Of a stretch of 64,000 nt of DNA, positions 35,254-47,689 are shown in pieces (positions within the stretch are counted from its first letter, which is position 1; each line of letters starts with the position of its first letter). The stretch lies in NCBI GenBank assembly GCA_037176725.1, contig JAZBRS010000057.1:83225501-83289500 (forward strand). Direction: 5' to 3'. The position numbers and the translations under genes are program-made. This DNA is from Posidonia oceanica (lineage: Eukaryota; Streptophyta; Magnoliopsida; Alismatales; Posidoniaceae). The notes beneath the pieces were generated by a model, which was not told the DNA's origin, searched no databases, and was given only the letters and a program-made list of their open reading frames with translations.

Positions 35254-36466
35254 TGTTGACACCCCATTTTTCGATTTTTGTGCTAATGGCTCTCTCTCTC
35301 TGGCATCAAAACCTAGAAAACACATTCTCAAAACCCTAGAAAAACTCTAGGTCAAACCTCTCAAAACCCTAGAAATCCCAAACCCTAGGATCCTACACTT
35401 TAAAACCTAGAAGAAACCTAGGAAACCCTAAGGTCCTACACTCACTAAACCCTCACAAAACCTAGGATAAAACCTCAAACATAAACCATTTTAAATCTCC
35501 TTTATAAAAACCCTAATTCACCTCTTTTCCTACACCAAGCCCTTAAACCTAAGCCCAACTCTTCCCTTATTTTCAGCACATTTCCTACACTGCCAAGCCC
35601 AACCCCCTTTTTTATTTCTCTTTATTTTCCACACAAACCCACCAAGCCCAAGCCATTTTCATTTCATTTTTCTCTTCTTCTTCTACACTACACGATCTCC
35701 CTCCACACCACTCACACATTTTTGGCAGCAGCACCCACGACCAACCTCCTCCTGTAACCAACCCACCTCCTCTGCCATCTCCAAGCACCATCACTCCACG
35801 AACACCCCACGACAACACTCCTCTCTCTTCCCCCACTATAGCAACTGCAAGCCATCACGAACAAAACACACCACAGACAGCACACAGAAAGGGGAGAGGA
35901 GAGACACACATCCGGAGGGACATTTTCACGAACCAAATTCACTCCCCAACACTCCCAGATCACCCCTCCAATCCACATTTTTGGCAGCAGCAACACACCA
36001 CAACAAGAAGAACCCATTTCCTTCACCCAGACACAGAACTGCAAGACCCATCCCCACTTGCACTCAAATCTCAGTGGCCTACTTCACAACAAAACCACCT
36101 CCTCATCCACAATAGGAGGTCGGCAACACTTTCACTCTCACACTTCCAAAATACACACAGCAGCACTATGAGAGGAGGCAACCCATACAAAGCATTTTTC
36201 CTTTTCCCACACAGCAAAAACACTTGCCCACACATCCACAAACATCTCCTCCATCTTCCTGAGACCTCCACCAACCCAGAGAGAGGATCCACATCTCAAG
36301 AGAGCCACATATTCATCGGAGAAGAAACCAATTTTCAGTGTGTACCCAAATTTGCAAATCAAGTTCTGAGTGTGCAAGCTGGCTTCTGGTTGGCTCCCAA
36401 CCTTCCTTGGACCACCTGCAACTTCTCCGGATCACGCCGCGAGCCTTCCACTCGCTGCAGTGCCGC
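35254..36466 (+). repeat. F 5' LTR, segment 1
   Basis: Matches the 3' LTR copy at 61829-63035 closely, including runs of AAACCCTAG. Cut by C after gccgc (36462-36466). Spurious short frames only. Confidence 0.88.
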
Positions 36467-39400
36467 TGTTGACACCCCATCTTGACAAGCTTGGACCATT
36501 TGGGACCTTCTGGTGACTTCTGGATCTAAACCTAGGTCAAAACAACCCCCAACCCTCTTCATCTCACCCTTCAAAACAAGCCTAACTTGACCTAAGCCTA
36601 CACCCTCTTCCCAAGCCCAAAACCTGCCCAAAAACCATAGGAAAACCCATCAACCCCTGCTTAGCAAACCTACCCAAACACCTAAAAACTTTCAGCCCAA
36701 AACTATTCCCAAAAACCCTAGAAAACTTAGGTGAAACTACCCTTTTTCTACACCTCAAAACCCCTCTAAAACTTGCTCAAAATCAGACCAAAGCCCTAGA
36801 ACCAACACTAGAAATCCTAGGCTACACACTCCCCAATTTTCACCCCATTTCAAAACCTTTAAGCCTTCCTTTTACCTAAATTATCCTTTTCTCTCTCCTA
36901 GATTATCCTTTTCTCTCTCCTCTCTCTCTCCTAATTATCCTCCCTCTTTTCATCCCCTTCTCTCTCTTTTTCTTGCCTGGCTGTGGGCCCCCTTTGTGCT
37001 TCTATCTCTTCTCTATCTTATTTCTATTTTTACCTTATTTTTAGCATTTTCCCTGACTTTTAAAAAATTGTTTTCCCCCAACTCACCTCTTTCCCCTTTA
37101 TTCTTCCTTTTTTTCCTTTTCTTCTCCCTTCTCTTTTCCTTTTTCTTTCTTTTGCTAAAATCCATAAAAAACCCTTAAAAATCTCTAAAACTCTAAAACA
37201 AAAGGGAAGCAAACCAGAACCCTAAGAAAAATAATTAAAAACATTAAACAAACAATTAAAAACCTAAGCCTAACCAAATCTAGCTAAAATAGAAAGCTAG
37301 GAGTGTAACCTAAAAAATACAAAATAACCAAAAGAAAATGCTGTAAAATCAAGGAAAAAACTAAAATATAACCAAAACCAACCAAAAGTGAAAACCCTAT
37401 CAAAATAATCTAAGAACAAACCCTAAGAAGAAGTAAAACAATTAAAAACACTAAGACAAATAATTAATGAAAAAAAAACTTAACTTAACAAACCTAAGAA
37501 GAACAACTTAAGAACTTAATTAAAAAGAAAATAAGAAACAAATTAAAAAGATTTAAAAAACACTTAATCCATCAAGAAGAAACTTAACCAAAAAAAAAAC
37601 ATCAAGAAAACTTAACAAATAAAAATCAAAAGTATAATTTAAAGAAGACTTAAGAAGAATCCTAAAAGGACTAAAATCAAATGCCAAAACTCACTCTAAT
37701 TAATCCAAAAATAAATCTTAAAAAATCCTAATTAACATCCCAAATGCTTAACAAGAAAAACACAATTAAAAAAATAACTTAAAAGGCTTAACAAACACTT
37801 AATCAAAATGGAAAACAAATTAAAAACGAAGAAAACCCTTAAAACCCTAATCAAACCCAAAACCCCTCTAAAATCAGAATTAATCAACTAAAAACAGTCA
37901 TTAAAAATTTAATCAAGATCCTGACTCACAACATAATCATTCTAATTTTTTTACTTATTTTTATTTTATTTTTACCTAATTTATTTCTCCTCTTTTTCTC
38001 CTCTCCTTCTCCCTTTCTTCCTATTCTTTTTCTTTTTTCCGCTGGGCCCAGTCCAACCCGTCCACCTTCCTTCTTTCTTTTCCTTTTTGATTTTTTCTCC
38101 TCCAGTTCGCGGCCCGGCCCGCTTCCCTCCTTCTTCCTCTTCCTTCTTCTTCCTCTACATTTTTTCCTTCTCCTCCCGCGAGCCTACAGCACTCCCTCTT
38201 CTTTTTTGAATTCGATTCTCCCCCTCCATCAGATCAGCACCAGTTCGCCTCAGCCTCCTCTTCTTTCAGCGGCTTTTCCGGCAGCATTAACTGCCTGTCT
38301 CCCTCGCCGCTCGTCTCCCTCAGCTGCAGTGGACGGCGCCGGTGGAATTCGAATTCCACAGCTCGCGCCCAGCAGCTTCAAGTCCTGATAAAACCAACCA
38401 TCGGCTCCACCCTTCAATGCCTTTTGCCATCCGGGAGAGAGAGCTGAAATCCAAAGAGAATTCCCAAGCAAATCTCCTTCTCCTTCCTCTGAATTCCACA
38501 GCACTTCCCCCTTCTTTTCCTCCCTGAAACCAAGCCCCTTCCAAGCCTCCAATTCTCTTCCATTTCATCCCCCAAGTCCACCCAGAGTCCCAGCATTCCT
38601 CCTCCATCATTTCCCGGCCTTTCCACCCCTGAAAACACTCCCAGTCCACCGAATTTCCATCCTAGAAACTAACTGCAACCCAACACCACCTCTCCTGAAA
38701 TTGCCTTCACCACAGACCTCCATTCCGTCCCAAACCTTCCCCAGTCACTCGCCTGAACTCCACCTCTCCAAGCCACCCAGCCTTCAGCCTTCTCCCCCCT
38801 CACAGGCCGAACCTTCCACCACAAACAGTTACCTCCCTCTCTGACCAGAAAATCGACCGGCCTGCAAACTCCACCCACAGCCTCCCAAAACCTAATTCAA
38901 CCGCCCAGAAACGTTCACCAGACCTCCAGCAACCTTCCAGAGGGTCCTATCCGGCCTGAGGAGCAGCGGACACTCCCCCCGGTCTCCGGCTACCTCTGTG
39001 AACCCACAATCAGCTGAATCTTCCTCCGGTCTTCGCAGCAGCCGTCCAACCATCCGGGAAGCACCGGAAGGCTCCGTGGAGGCGATCCCAATCCTCGCGA
39101 GCAGCAGACGGCGCCCGCAGCGGCCAGACGAGCTCCACCGGCGACCTCTGAAACCACCTGCGTCGGGAGGACTTCTCAGACGCGGAGACAGGTAACTCTT
39201 TATCCCTTTAGCCTAATCTTCCTCCCCTCTTGCTTTTCCCCCCCTTAGAATAGGTTTTTCTTCGCTCCTGCGCCGAGTCAGCTCCGGCCAGAGCCGTCTT
39301 CTCCGGCGAGCCTCTCCGTGCGTCCCTCCGCTCCGGTCAGCAGAACAGCGTTCCAGCAGCACCCTCCGGTCCGCACGAGTCTCAGGAACACGCTCCGGTC

Positions 39401-39699
39401 TTCAGATCGCCGCGTCGTCGCGCCGATCGCCCGGAACGCGCTTCTGAAGCTCTGCAGACCTCCGGTGGCTTCTCCGGCTCGCTCCAGCCCGCGTCGAGCT
39501 CCGCCGAACGTCGTCCGACCTCCATCAGGACCTGGAGATGCCTCCTCGCCGGCCTGCGCTGCTCCAACATCCCTGTGCCGGCGTTCATGGACGCTGGCAG
39601 CTTGCTGCTACAGTGTCCATGGCCGTCGGCCATTGCACTGTTCCTTTATTTTCCAGATATCTAAGTTTTTCGTTAAATATTGCATTTCTGGTCTGAGTT

Positions 39700-40640
39700 C
39701 TTGTTATTTTGCATTCCAGTCCTTTATTTGATTTAATCTGCTGATTTCTGAACTGAAACTATATTAAATTGCATGAAATGTTTGTAGTTTTCCTTATTTG
39801 CATGCTGATCCATTTACTGTGCTTTCCTTCAGTAATAAGTTAGACTTTGGCCCTCCAGTTTTTGATTTTTGCACATTGGTCCTGCAGTAGCTTAATTTAA
39901 TTTAATGCTTGAATTTTGCCATATGAAATTGCATTCTGGGTCCCCTTTATTTTCAGTATTTGCATCCTGATCCTCTGTCCTGTAGAACTTAGGTTTTATT
40001 TTTCATTTTTGCTTGTTGCATTGCATTTTCCCCCCTCTGTTTTCTGATTTTTGCATGTAGGTCCTTTCTAATGCACAGTAATCATTTTAATGCATATTTA
40101 GCTTATTAAATTGCATTTTTGACCTTGTATATTTTAAAAATTGCATGTCAGTCCTCTGTCTGCCCCCTTAATGCATATTTTGCTTCAAAAATTGCATTTT
40201 TGACCCTGCATGATTTGAAAATTACACATAGGTCCTCAACATGCTTATAAAAATCATTTAAATGCATATTTTGCTTCAAAAATTGCATTTTTAGCCCCAT
40301 ATGTTTGAAAAATTGCATGTAGGTCCCCCATTTGCATTCCCAGGCTACTCAGGACCCTGTTTTTCTGGAAAAATTGCATTTTAGACCCTAAAGATTTCAA
40401 AATTGCATCTTCAACTTGCCACATGATTTCAAAGCTTGCCCTGATGCATACCCATCTTGAAAAATTGCATTTTAAACCCTGCCTTTTGTAAAATTGCATT
40501 CAGACCCTTCCTTTTTTTAAAATCCTTGCATGAAAGCCCCAAACTTCTCAAAACTTTTGCATTTAGACCACCATCTTTTTAAAATTGCATTTGAACCCCC
40601 AATTTTTTGAAAAATCCCCCTTGAGTCTTTTCTTGCTTTC
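39700..40640. repeat. TTGCAT microrepeat domain in C
   Basis: Roughly twenty degenerate units of 40-50 bp around AAAATTGCATTTT and TTGCATGTAGGTCC. Similar domains occur in F (42940-43800, 63600-64000), E (44980-45560, reversed) and D (47690-48600, reversed). Confidence 0.75.
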
Positions 40641-41387
40641 TGCATGCATTTGCATTCATGCATTCTAGCTTTTTGCATCCTCTGCACACACTTAAAGCTT
40701 CTTTAGCTCCCATTTACATGGGAGGACCTGTCTGCACACCCCTAGGACCTCCTGAACACTTAGATATGTTCTTCTCTCCTGTTCTGGCCCTTCTACCTTG
40801 AAGCTGCGATATCTTCCAATCCGGCCGTTGGATCTTCTCAAACAAGCTACCCAGATGACCCCGGCGGAGCGCTCTTCAGCATGGAGCAAGCGGATTTCAG
40901 ATCAGGCTTTAGATTTCCCAAGTATGTCCTCCTGAACCCCTGCACAGCATTCATTTGCACATCATTTGCATTGCATGCATCGTTTTCGCTTTTTGCTTCC
41001 TCGAGCATGTAGAATAGGACCCCCTCTTCTTATCTGTCAACCCCGTTCCTCGTTTCGCGTATTCCCAAGTATTTTGTGTTGTGTTTCCCTTGGATTCACC
41101 ACTTATTGCGACTTTCTTCCCCCTTTTCAACGATCCGATCGCATCGCGAGCTTTGGGCAGCGTGCGAGACACATCGTGGAGCGGTTTAGTGGAAAACAGT
41201 CACAAAGCGGTGGTAATCCCTCCACTTGCTTGCTCTCCCCAGTGTAGGTCTTCACACCTACTCTGCGTGGCCTTTAAACAGTGTCTGTTCTCACACACGC
41301 ATTGTTTACTTCTCCTTTCGCTTCCCTTGATCTTTTTTCCTTGCATTTGCATCTGCATGGTTTTGCCGAGGTTTTATTCCGTCTTTT

Positions 41388-41690
41388 GGCACCGTTTCGC
41401 GTGCCCGCTTTATCTTTGGCACCGTTTTGCGTGCCCGCTTCGCTTTTGGCACCGTTTCGTGTGCCTGCTTTGTCTTTTGCGCCATTTTGCGCGCCTGCTT
41501 TGTCTTTTGCGCCGTTTTGCGTGCCTGCTTTGTCTTTTGGCACCGTTTTGCATGCCCGTTGTTGTCTTTTGCACTGTTTTGCGTGCCGCTTCGCTTTCTC
41601 GCTTCGTTTTGCTTGCCGACCTTGTTTTCTTGCACCGTTTTGTGTGCCGTTCTCGTTTCTTGCCTTGTTTCGCGTGTTTTACGCCGTTTT
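41388..41690. repeat. 30-bp minisatellite in C
   Basis: About ten units of the form TTGGCACCGTTTTGCGTGCC plus cgctttgtct. The period of 30 keeps all frames open, which makes false coding frames here. Confidence 0.9.
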
Positions 41691-41970
41691 CTCTTGCATG
41701 TTGCCTGCATTGCTTGGTTTTACTGTTGTTTTGCTTTCCCGCCTGCATTTGCATATAGGACAGTGATGCTTACTGCCTGGAGTTCTCAAGAGCCAAGTTT
41801 TCGCCCGGTTCGGAACACAGACAGCGCTGCTGAGCACTTAGACTGCACGTTTACCTTCCTTGCATTGCATTCCACCACTTAGAGCACACCTATGAGCATT
41901 CATTCAGGCATTCATTGGCATTTAGGCATTCAAATCTGCATTTCCCTGCGTATGCGAGCGTAAGCCTAGA

Positions 41971-42031
41971 CAGACCGATTCTTGGGCGTGTCGGGGGTGC
42001 CTAACACCTTCCCCGTGCGTAACAGGAGTCC
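41971..42031 (+). promoter_or_regulatory. Conserved Tat LTR block (copy in C)
   Basis: Same block as in A: GGGGTGCCTAACACCTTCCC then GTAACAGGAGTCC, about 350 bp before the LTR end. Confidence 0.7.
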
Positions 42032-42211
42032 TTGCCCAGTCTTTTGGCCCGCAATGACCATATCGCCCTTATCCTAGGCATGAGTCATCTCATTTGCATG
42101 TATTTGCATTTGTTTTCCTTTGCATTGCTTTGCTTTGCATTTCTTGCTTGGTTTTGCACGTTAATTCACGCATTTCCCCTGGTTTTCCTTGTCTCCCGAT
42201 AATAGACACGG

Positions 42212-42220
42212 TGGCGACTC
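42212..42220 (+). other. PBS-like motif inside LTR C
   Basis: TGGCGACTC preceded by AATAGACACGG, 123 bp before the LTR end. Confidence 0.7.
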
Positions 42221-42343
42221 TGATTTGTCTTATCTTTTTCCTTTTCTTACCTTTTCTCCTCTATTTTAAGTGTTTTCGAGTTGAGCCCTCCTCCTCGGAC
42301 CTCGCCGCTAATAGTAAGCCTGATTCTGATTGGGATTACTACA

Positions 42344-43830
42344 GCCGCCACGACCTCTGCCTACACAGCGGCACCCATCAAAGAGTGGTAGCCTTTTTCA
42401 ACCGTCCATGTAGGTAACGGACTTCATCTTTGAGTTCCATTTAGGCTCGTCGTGCTTCCTAGCTTTTTAGACGTTAGTTTAGAGCCTCGGTGCGCGTTTC
42501 GAGCTCCGTCGCTACAGTCGTCTTCTCCGACATTGATCCGTAGTAGCTGCCGTGTGTCGTAGAGCTCCGAACCTCTGCCGCTCCACCAGATCAGTCCCTG
42601 AGCTACGCCGGACCTCCCGCGACTCAGCCCCACTCCACCCTTGCGCCGCCGCAGCCTCCAGCACCCACTCCATCGCCGGCCTTCTCTGCAGCAAACCACC
42701 AACGTCGCCAGACCACTCCGGCCATCGCTTTGCGCCACTGAGCCCACCGGAGCACCCAGACGGTCCGCCTCCAGCCTCCGCATGCCTCAGCACCACCGCT
42801 CGCCTGTCGGATAGCCGCTGCGACACCTCCTTCGCCGGCGCAGTGCTGCAGCAGCTCGAGGGCTACAGTAGCACTGTAGCGTTTTGTTTTTATTAATGTT
42901 TTGTTTTAGAGTTTTGGTTTGAAATTGAAATAAAGTCCTCTGGTTTATTTATTTTACTTTCCAGTCCAGCATCAGTTGTTAAAGTCATTTAATTTGCATT
43001 TGTAATCATATTGCATTGCATCAAATGTTTGCATGTTTAATTAATTGCATTTAGGTCTAGTCACATGTTTATTGTGATTTAAATGTGATTTTTAAATCTT
43101 ATTACATTGTAATAAAGTCCAGCAAGTTTACATTATTGCATTTTGGTCCAGTTTGCTTCCAACTACCATTTAAATGCAATTTTAAACTTTATTGTATTGC
43201 AATAAAGTCCTGTGACTTGTGTTTATTACATTTAAGTCCTTTTCACATATATGCATCATTTAAATTGCAATTTTAATCATATTGCATTGCTTTAAGTATC
43301 CAGCAGTTTTGCAAATTGCATTTCAGTCTATATTTTCAAATTGTTGCTTGTTTGCATGCCTACTTAGCTTTGCATTTAAACCCTGCATGTTTTCAAAATT
43401 ACATGTAGGTCCTTATGCCTAGTTTCTTTATGCTTGCATCTTGCCTTGCATTTTAAATTCAATAGTTAGGTCTAATTGCATGTTAGTCTTAAAATCTACT
43501 GTTGTCTGCCTGCTTGTTACTTTTGCATTGCATTTAAGTCCCACATGTTTTTAAAACTGCATGTAGGTCCTTTTATTGCCTTATTGCATGCCTGTCTTTT
43601 GTTTAGCATTGCATTTGGCCCCTGTTGGCCCCATGCTCTACTGCATTTATATGTTAGCATGCATTCACCCTATTGCATTGCATTTTACCATATTTTTGCT
43701 TGTAGGCCCCTGCAGATTCCCTTAATTGCACTTAGATCCTTGCCTTTGCATTTTTACATGCATTGCATCTTCATATCATTGCACATAGCACCTTTGCACT
43801 TGTTTGAGCATTCTTAGCCTCATTGCATGT
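42344..43830 (+). repeat. F 5' LTR, segment 2
   Basis: Continues F after C and matches 63031-64000 closely. A GC-rich part (42350-42890) is followed by the TTGCAT microrepeat domain. Cut by E after catgt (43826-43830). Confidence 0.88.
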
Positions 43831-44230
43831 TGTAACCGTCTCTTTCGACGTTTCGACGCGGGGGCCGCTGCCAAAGCTCGCAAGTGACCGGCTGAAGAGA
43901 AAGAGGGCCACAGTTAATGGTGTATCCGAGGAGAGTTCGACTTGAGGAAGAAAACACCAATAAAAGGATAAGTGACGATAAAAGAAAAAGAAAAAGAAAG
44001 AGATCGAGTCTGATTTCCTCGACGGAGTCACCACTTTATCGTAACCGTCTCTTTCGTACGACGTGGAGGCCGCTGCCAAAGCTCACAGACGCCTGGCCAA
44101 AGGGAGAGAGGGCCACAATTAATGGTGGATCCGAGGAGAGTTCGACTCGAGGAAAAACACCAATAAATGACGAAATCAAGGAAAAGAAAGAAGATAAAGC
44201 AAAGGGGAGTCGCCACCTAGTCTAATGTCG
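43831..44230 (-). repeat. Chimeric terminal duplication in E with PBS relic
   Basis: Copies 43831-44040 and 44041-44230 both read TAACCGTCTCTTTCG...GCTGCCAAAGCTC...GAGAGTTCGACT. At their junction (minus strand) the LTR end is followed by ataaag and TGGTGACTCCGTCGAGGA (44033-44016; 14 of 18 match the Tat PBS), then TCAGACTC, which also follows the PBS in F. The spacer length equals that of A. Confidence 0.75.
44206..44215 (-). other. PBS-like motif inside LTR E
   Basis: TGGCGACTCC, ten bases identical to the PBS start, preceded by GACTAGG, about 165 bp before the inner LTR end at 44041. Confidence 0.7.
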
Positions 44231-44348
44231 GAAGACGAGGAAAAACCGAAGGAAAAACAATGACGTGCATGCAATACGATGCTAAATGCGTGACTCATGC
44301 CAATGGATGCAAACACAATGGTCCTAGCGGGCCAAGAGATGGGTAAAG

Positions 44349-44410
44349 ACTCCTGTTACGTGCAGGGAAGGTATTAGGCACCCCTGACACGCCCGAGGAG
44401 CGGTCTTTCA
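44349..44410 (-). promoter_or_regulatory. Conserved Tat LTR block (copy in E)
   Basis: Reverse strand carries GGGGTGCCTAATACCTTCCC, flanked by AAGACCGCTCC upstream and AACAGGAGTC downstream. Confidence 0.7.
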
Positions 44411-45963
44411 AGGCTAACCTTGCTCGCATGTGCCGAATGAATGCTATGCTATGCCTAAGTGCCATGAATGCCTAATTAGATGCTCAAATGTGTGCTCTAA
44501 ATGATGAAATGCGTGCAAGGAATTAAACGTGCAATCTAAGTGCTCAGCAACACTGTCTGTGTTCCGAATCGGGCGAACCCTGATTCGTGAGAACTCCAAA
44601 TAGTAATCGTCATCGCCCTATATGCAATGCAGGCGGAAAACATGCATAAAGGAATGCTAAAGCGAGAGGATAATGCTCAAATAAACATGCATAAATGCTA
44701 AATGAAATCATGGAAGCGACAATGCAATGCTGGAATGTAAACATGCATAATGGGAGGCAAATGCAAGGATGAGGAGGCTCTGTCCGTGTCAGCAAAGGTC
44801 CTGTCAAAAACGCGGGAGCTCCACGTGGGAGCTTGACGCGGGAGACCTTCGCATGACAGTCTTCAGGACAGCAAGGTTCCAAGGCCCAAATGTAGGACTA
44901 ATCCTATTCGATTTGATAAGAAATTGATCAAATGAAGTAGGGGGATCATCCAGGATGCTAGTCATGCAATAATATGTCCATGTGTGCAATATGCATGTGA
45001 TGCAACAAGGTTCAAGATGCAAATGAAACTATGATGCAATATGGAAGAATTGCAAGGGCTAATATGCAATTTGCCCATGAAAGATGAATGCATTGAAGTC
45101 CTAAATGTGTTTTGGACTAAGATGTAATATGCCAAAATGTGAGGGTTTAAATGCAAAGCCAAGAATGATGCATGTAATGCAAATGAACATAGTCCTAAAT
45201 GCATTAGGGACTAATATGCAATATAACAAAATATGCAGGGACCTAACTGCAAGGCTAGAAATAATGTTTGCATGCAAAAATGGGACTTTTGGACCTAAAT
45301 GCAAATAGATTAAGCCATTGGACTTACTTGCAAAGTGAGCTAAAGTGATGTGAATGCAAACAGATGGACTTGTATGCAATATTATTAAAGTTCAGGACCT
45401 AAATGTAATGTGTGGAAAATGTCATATGCATGTGATGTAATTAAAATGCAATGCATGAGTACCTGGATGCAAATAAAAGAAGATGCTGGGTTTTATGCTA
45501 ATGCATGCAATAGTTAATAAAATGCAGATGTAATGCATATGGACTTGGATGCAAAAATGAAAAACTAACGGGTTTTAACGCAATGTGAATGAAAACGAAA
45601 GAAAATAAAACATGGCATGCATGCATGCTACAGTAACAGCAAGAAAATAAAAACATCAGAGGAAGAAGAAGAGGAGAAGAAGGGAGGAGGGAGGTCCGGT
45701 GGCCCTGGGCCGAGTGGAGGAGGAGGCGAAGGTGCGACGGAGACGTGCGGAGGTCCGGCGAGGTGGTCCCAGGCCGAGGAGAGCTTCTGCCACCTTTCTT
45801 CTCCGGTGACGTTGCCGGAGAAGATGATGCGTGCTGGCGAGTGTAGTAATCCCAATCAGAATCAGGCTTACTATTGGCGGCGAGGTCCGAGGAGGAGGGC
45901 TCAACTCGAAAACACTTAAAATAGAGGAGAAAAGGTAAGAAAAGAAGAAGATAAGACAATTCA

Positions 45964-45972
45964 GAGTCGCCA
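45964..45972 (-). other. PBS-like motif inside LTR D
   Basis: TGGCGACTC on the minus strand, about 122 bp before the LTR end, as in C. Confidence 0.7.
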
Positions 45973-46150
45973 CCGTGTCCATTATCGGGAGACAAGGAAA
46001 ATCGGAGAAATGCGTGGATTAACACGCAAAACCAAGCAAGAAATGCAAAGCAAAGCTATGCAAAGGGAAACAAATGCAAATACATGCAAATGAGATGACT
46101 CATGCCTAGGATAAGGGCGATATGGTCATTGCGGGCCAAAAGACTGGGCA

Positions 46151-46215
46151 AGGACTCTTGTTACGCGCGGGGAAGGTGTTAGGCACCCCCGACACGCCCG
46201 AGAATCGGTCTTTCT
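46151..46215 (-). promoter_or_regulatory. Conserved Tat LTR block (copy in D)
   Basis: Reverse strand GGGGTGCCTAACACCTTCCC, about 350 bp before the LTR end. Confidence 0.7.
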
Positions 46216-46500
46216 AGGCTTACGCTCGCATACGCAGGGAAATGCAGATTTGAATGCCTAAATGCCAATGAATGCTCATAGGTGTGCTCTAAGTGGTGGG
46301 ATGCAATGCAGGGAAAGTAAACGTGCAGTCTAAGTGCTCAGCAGCGCTGTCTGTGTTCCGAATCGGGCGAAACCTGGCTCGTGAGAACTCTAGGCAGTAA
46401 GCATCACTGCCCTATATGCAAATGCAAGCGGAAAAGCAAAACAATGGTAACACCATGCAGATGCAGGCGACATGCAAGAGAAAACAGCGTAAAACACGCG

Positions 46501-46935
46501 AAACAAAGCAAGAAATGAGAGCGGCACGCGAAACGGTGCAAGAAAACGAGATCGACAAGCAAAACAGTGCCAGAAACAAAGTGGGCACGCAAAACGGTGC
46601 CAAAAGCGAAACGGGCATGCAAAACGGTGCCAAAGACAAAATGGGCACGCAAAACGGTGCCAAAAACAAAGCGGACACGCGAAACGGTGCCAAAAGCAAA
46701 GCGGGCACGCAAAACGGTGCCAAAACAAAGCGGGCACGCGAAATGGTGCCGAAAGCAAAGCGGGCACGCGAAACGGTGCCAAAGACAAAGCGGGCACGCA
46801 AAACGGTGCCAAAAACAAAGCGGACAGGCAAAACGGTGCCAAAGACAAAGCGGACACGCAAAACGGTGCCAAAAACAAAGCAGGCATGCGAAATGGTGCC
46901 GAAAGCAAAGCGGGCACGCAAAACGGTGCCAAAAG
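46501..46935. repeat. 30-bp minisatellite in D
   Basis: About fifteen units (AAAACGGTGCCAAA plus gcaaagcgggcacgc), the reverse complement of the array in C but longer. It produces open frames of 140-230 codons in several frames, none protein-like. Confidence 0.92.
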
Positions 46936-47689
46936 CGGTGGAATAAAACCTCGACAAAACCATGCAGATGCAAATGCAAAGAGAGGGGATAAGAAAAGCG
47001 AAAGGAGAAGCAAACAGTGCGTGTGTGAGAACAGACACTATTTAAGGGCCACGCAGAGTAGGTGTGAAGACCTACAATGGGGAAAATGAGCAAGTGGAGG
47101 GATTATCACTGCTTTGCGACTGTTTCCCACTAAACCGCCCCACGATGTGTCTCGCACGCTGCCCAAAGCTCGCGGTGCGATCGGATCGTGGAAAAGGGGG
47201 AAGAAAGTCGCAATAAGTGGTGAATCCAGGGGAAACACGACACAAAACACTTGGGAATACGCGAAAGGGGGAGCAGAATTGATAGATAAGAAGAGGAAGT
47301 CCTATTCTACATGTTCGAGGAAACAAAAAGCGAAAACGATGCATGCAATGCAAATGGTATGCAAATGAATGCTGTGCAGGGGTTCAGAAGGACGTACCTG
47401 GGAAATCTGAAACCTGATCCGAGATCTGCTTGGTCCATGTTGAAGAGCGCTCCGTTGGGGTCGTCCGGGTAGCTTGTTTGAGAAGATCCAATGGCCGGAT
47501 TGAAAGATATCCCAGCTTCAAGGCAGAAGGGCCTGAACAGGGGAGAAGAATAGATCTAAGTGTACAGGAGGTCCTAGGGGTGTGCAAAACAGGTCCTCCC
47601 ATGTAAATGGGAGCTAGGAGTGTTTAAGTGTGTGCAAAGGATGCCAAAAACTAGAATGCATGAGTGCAATGCATGCAGAATGCAAGAAA

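Larger units (their letters stand above)
36467..42343 (+). mobile_element. C: Tat-type solo LTR (5.9 kb)
   Basis: TGTTGACACCCC...GGGATTACTACA, flanked by gccgc at 36462-36466 and 42344-42348. Removing it rejoins F LTR sequence seen intact at 63025-63040. No PBS, PPT or gene inside, so a solo LTR. Order of parts: CCTAAACCC-rich start, A-rich non-coding (37200-37930), CT-rich and then GC-rich stretch (37980-39650), TTGCAT microrepeats, 30-bp minisatellite, conserved Tat block, PBS-like motif. D is the same family in the other orientation. Confidence 0.85.

Noticed and set aside
38170..39650. GC-rich stretch as a captured host exon
   Set aside because: It is repeated in D (48600-50050) and has no stable frame between the two copies, so it is part of the LTR.
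41274..41882. Open frames on both strands over 41274-41882
   Set aside because: Same minisatellite in C, read in several frames; not coding.
36467..42343. C as a full-length element with genes
   Set aside because: No PBS, PPT, second LTR or pol motif; target duplication directly flanks one LTR.
46501..46935. CRISPR-like regular 30-bp repeats
   Set aside because: Units are head-to-tail with no unique spacers, in a plant LTR.
46390..47093. Long minus-strand open frames of 207-229 codons with Phe/Ala/Cys/Arg-rich repeats
   Set aside because: They lie over the 30-bp minisatellite in D; the period is a multiple of three, so three frames stay open together. No domain and no start context.
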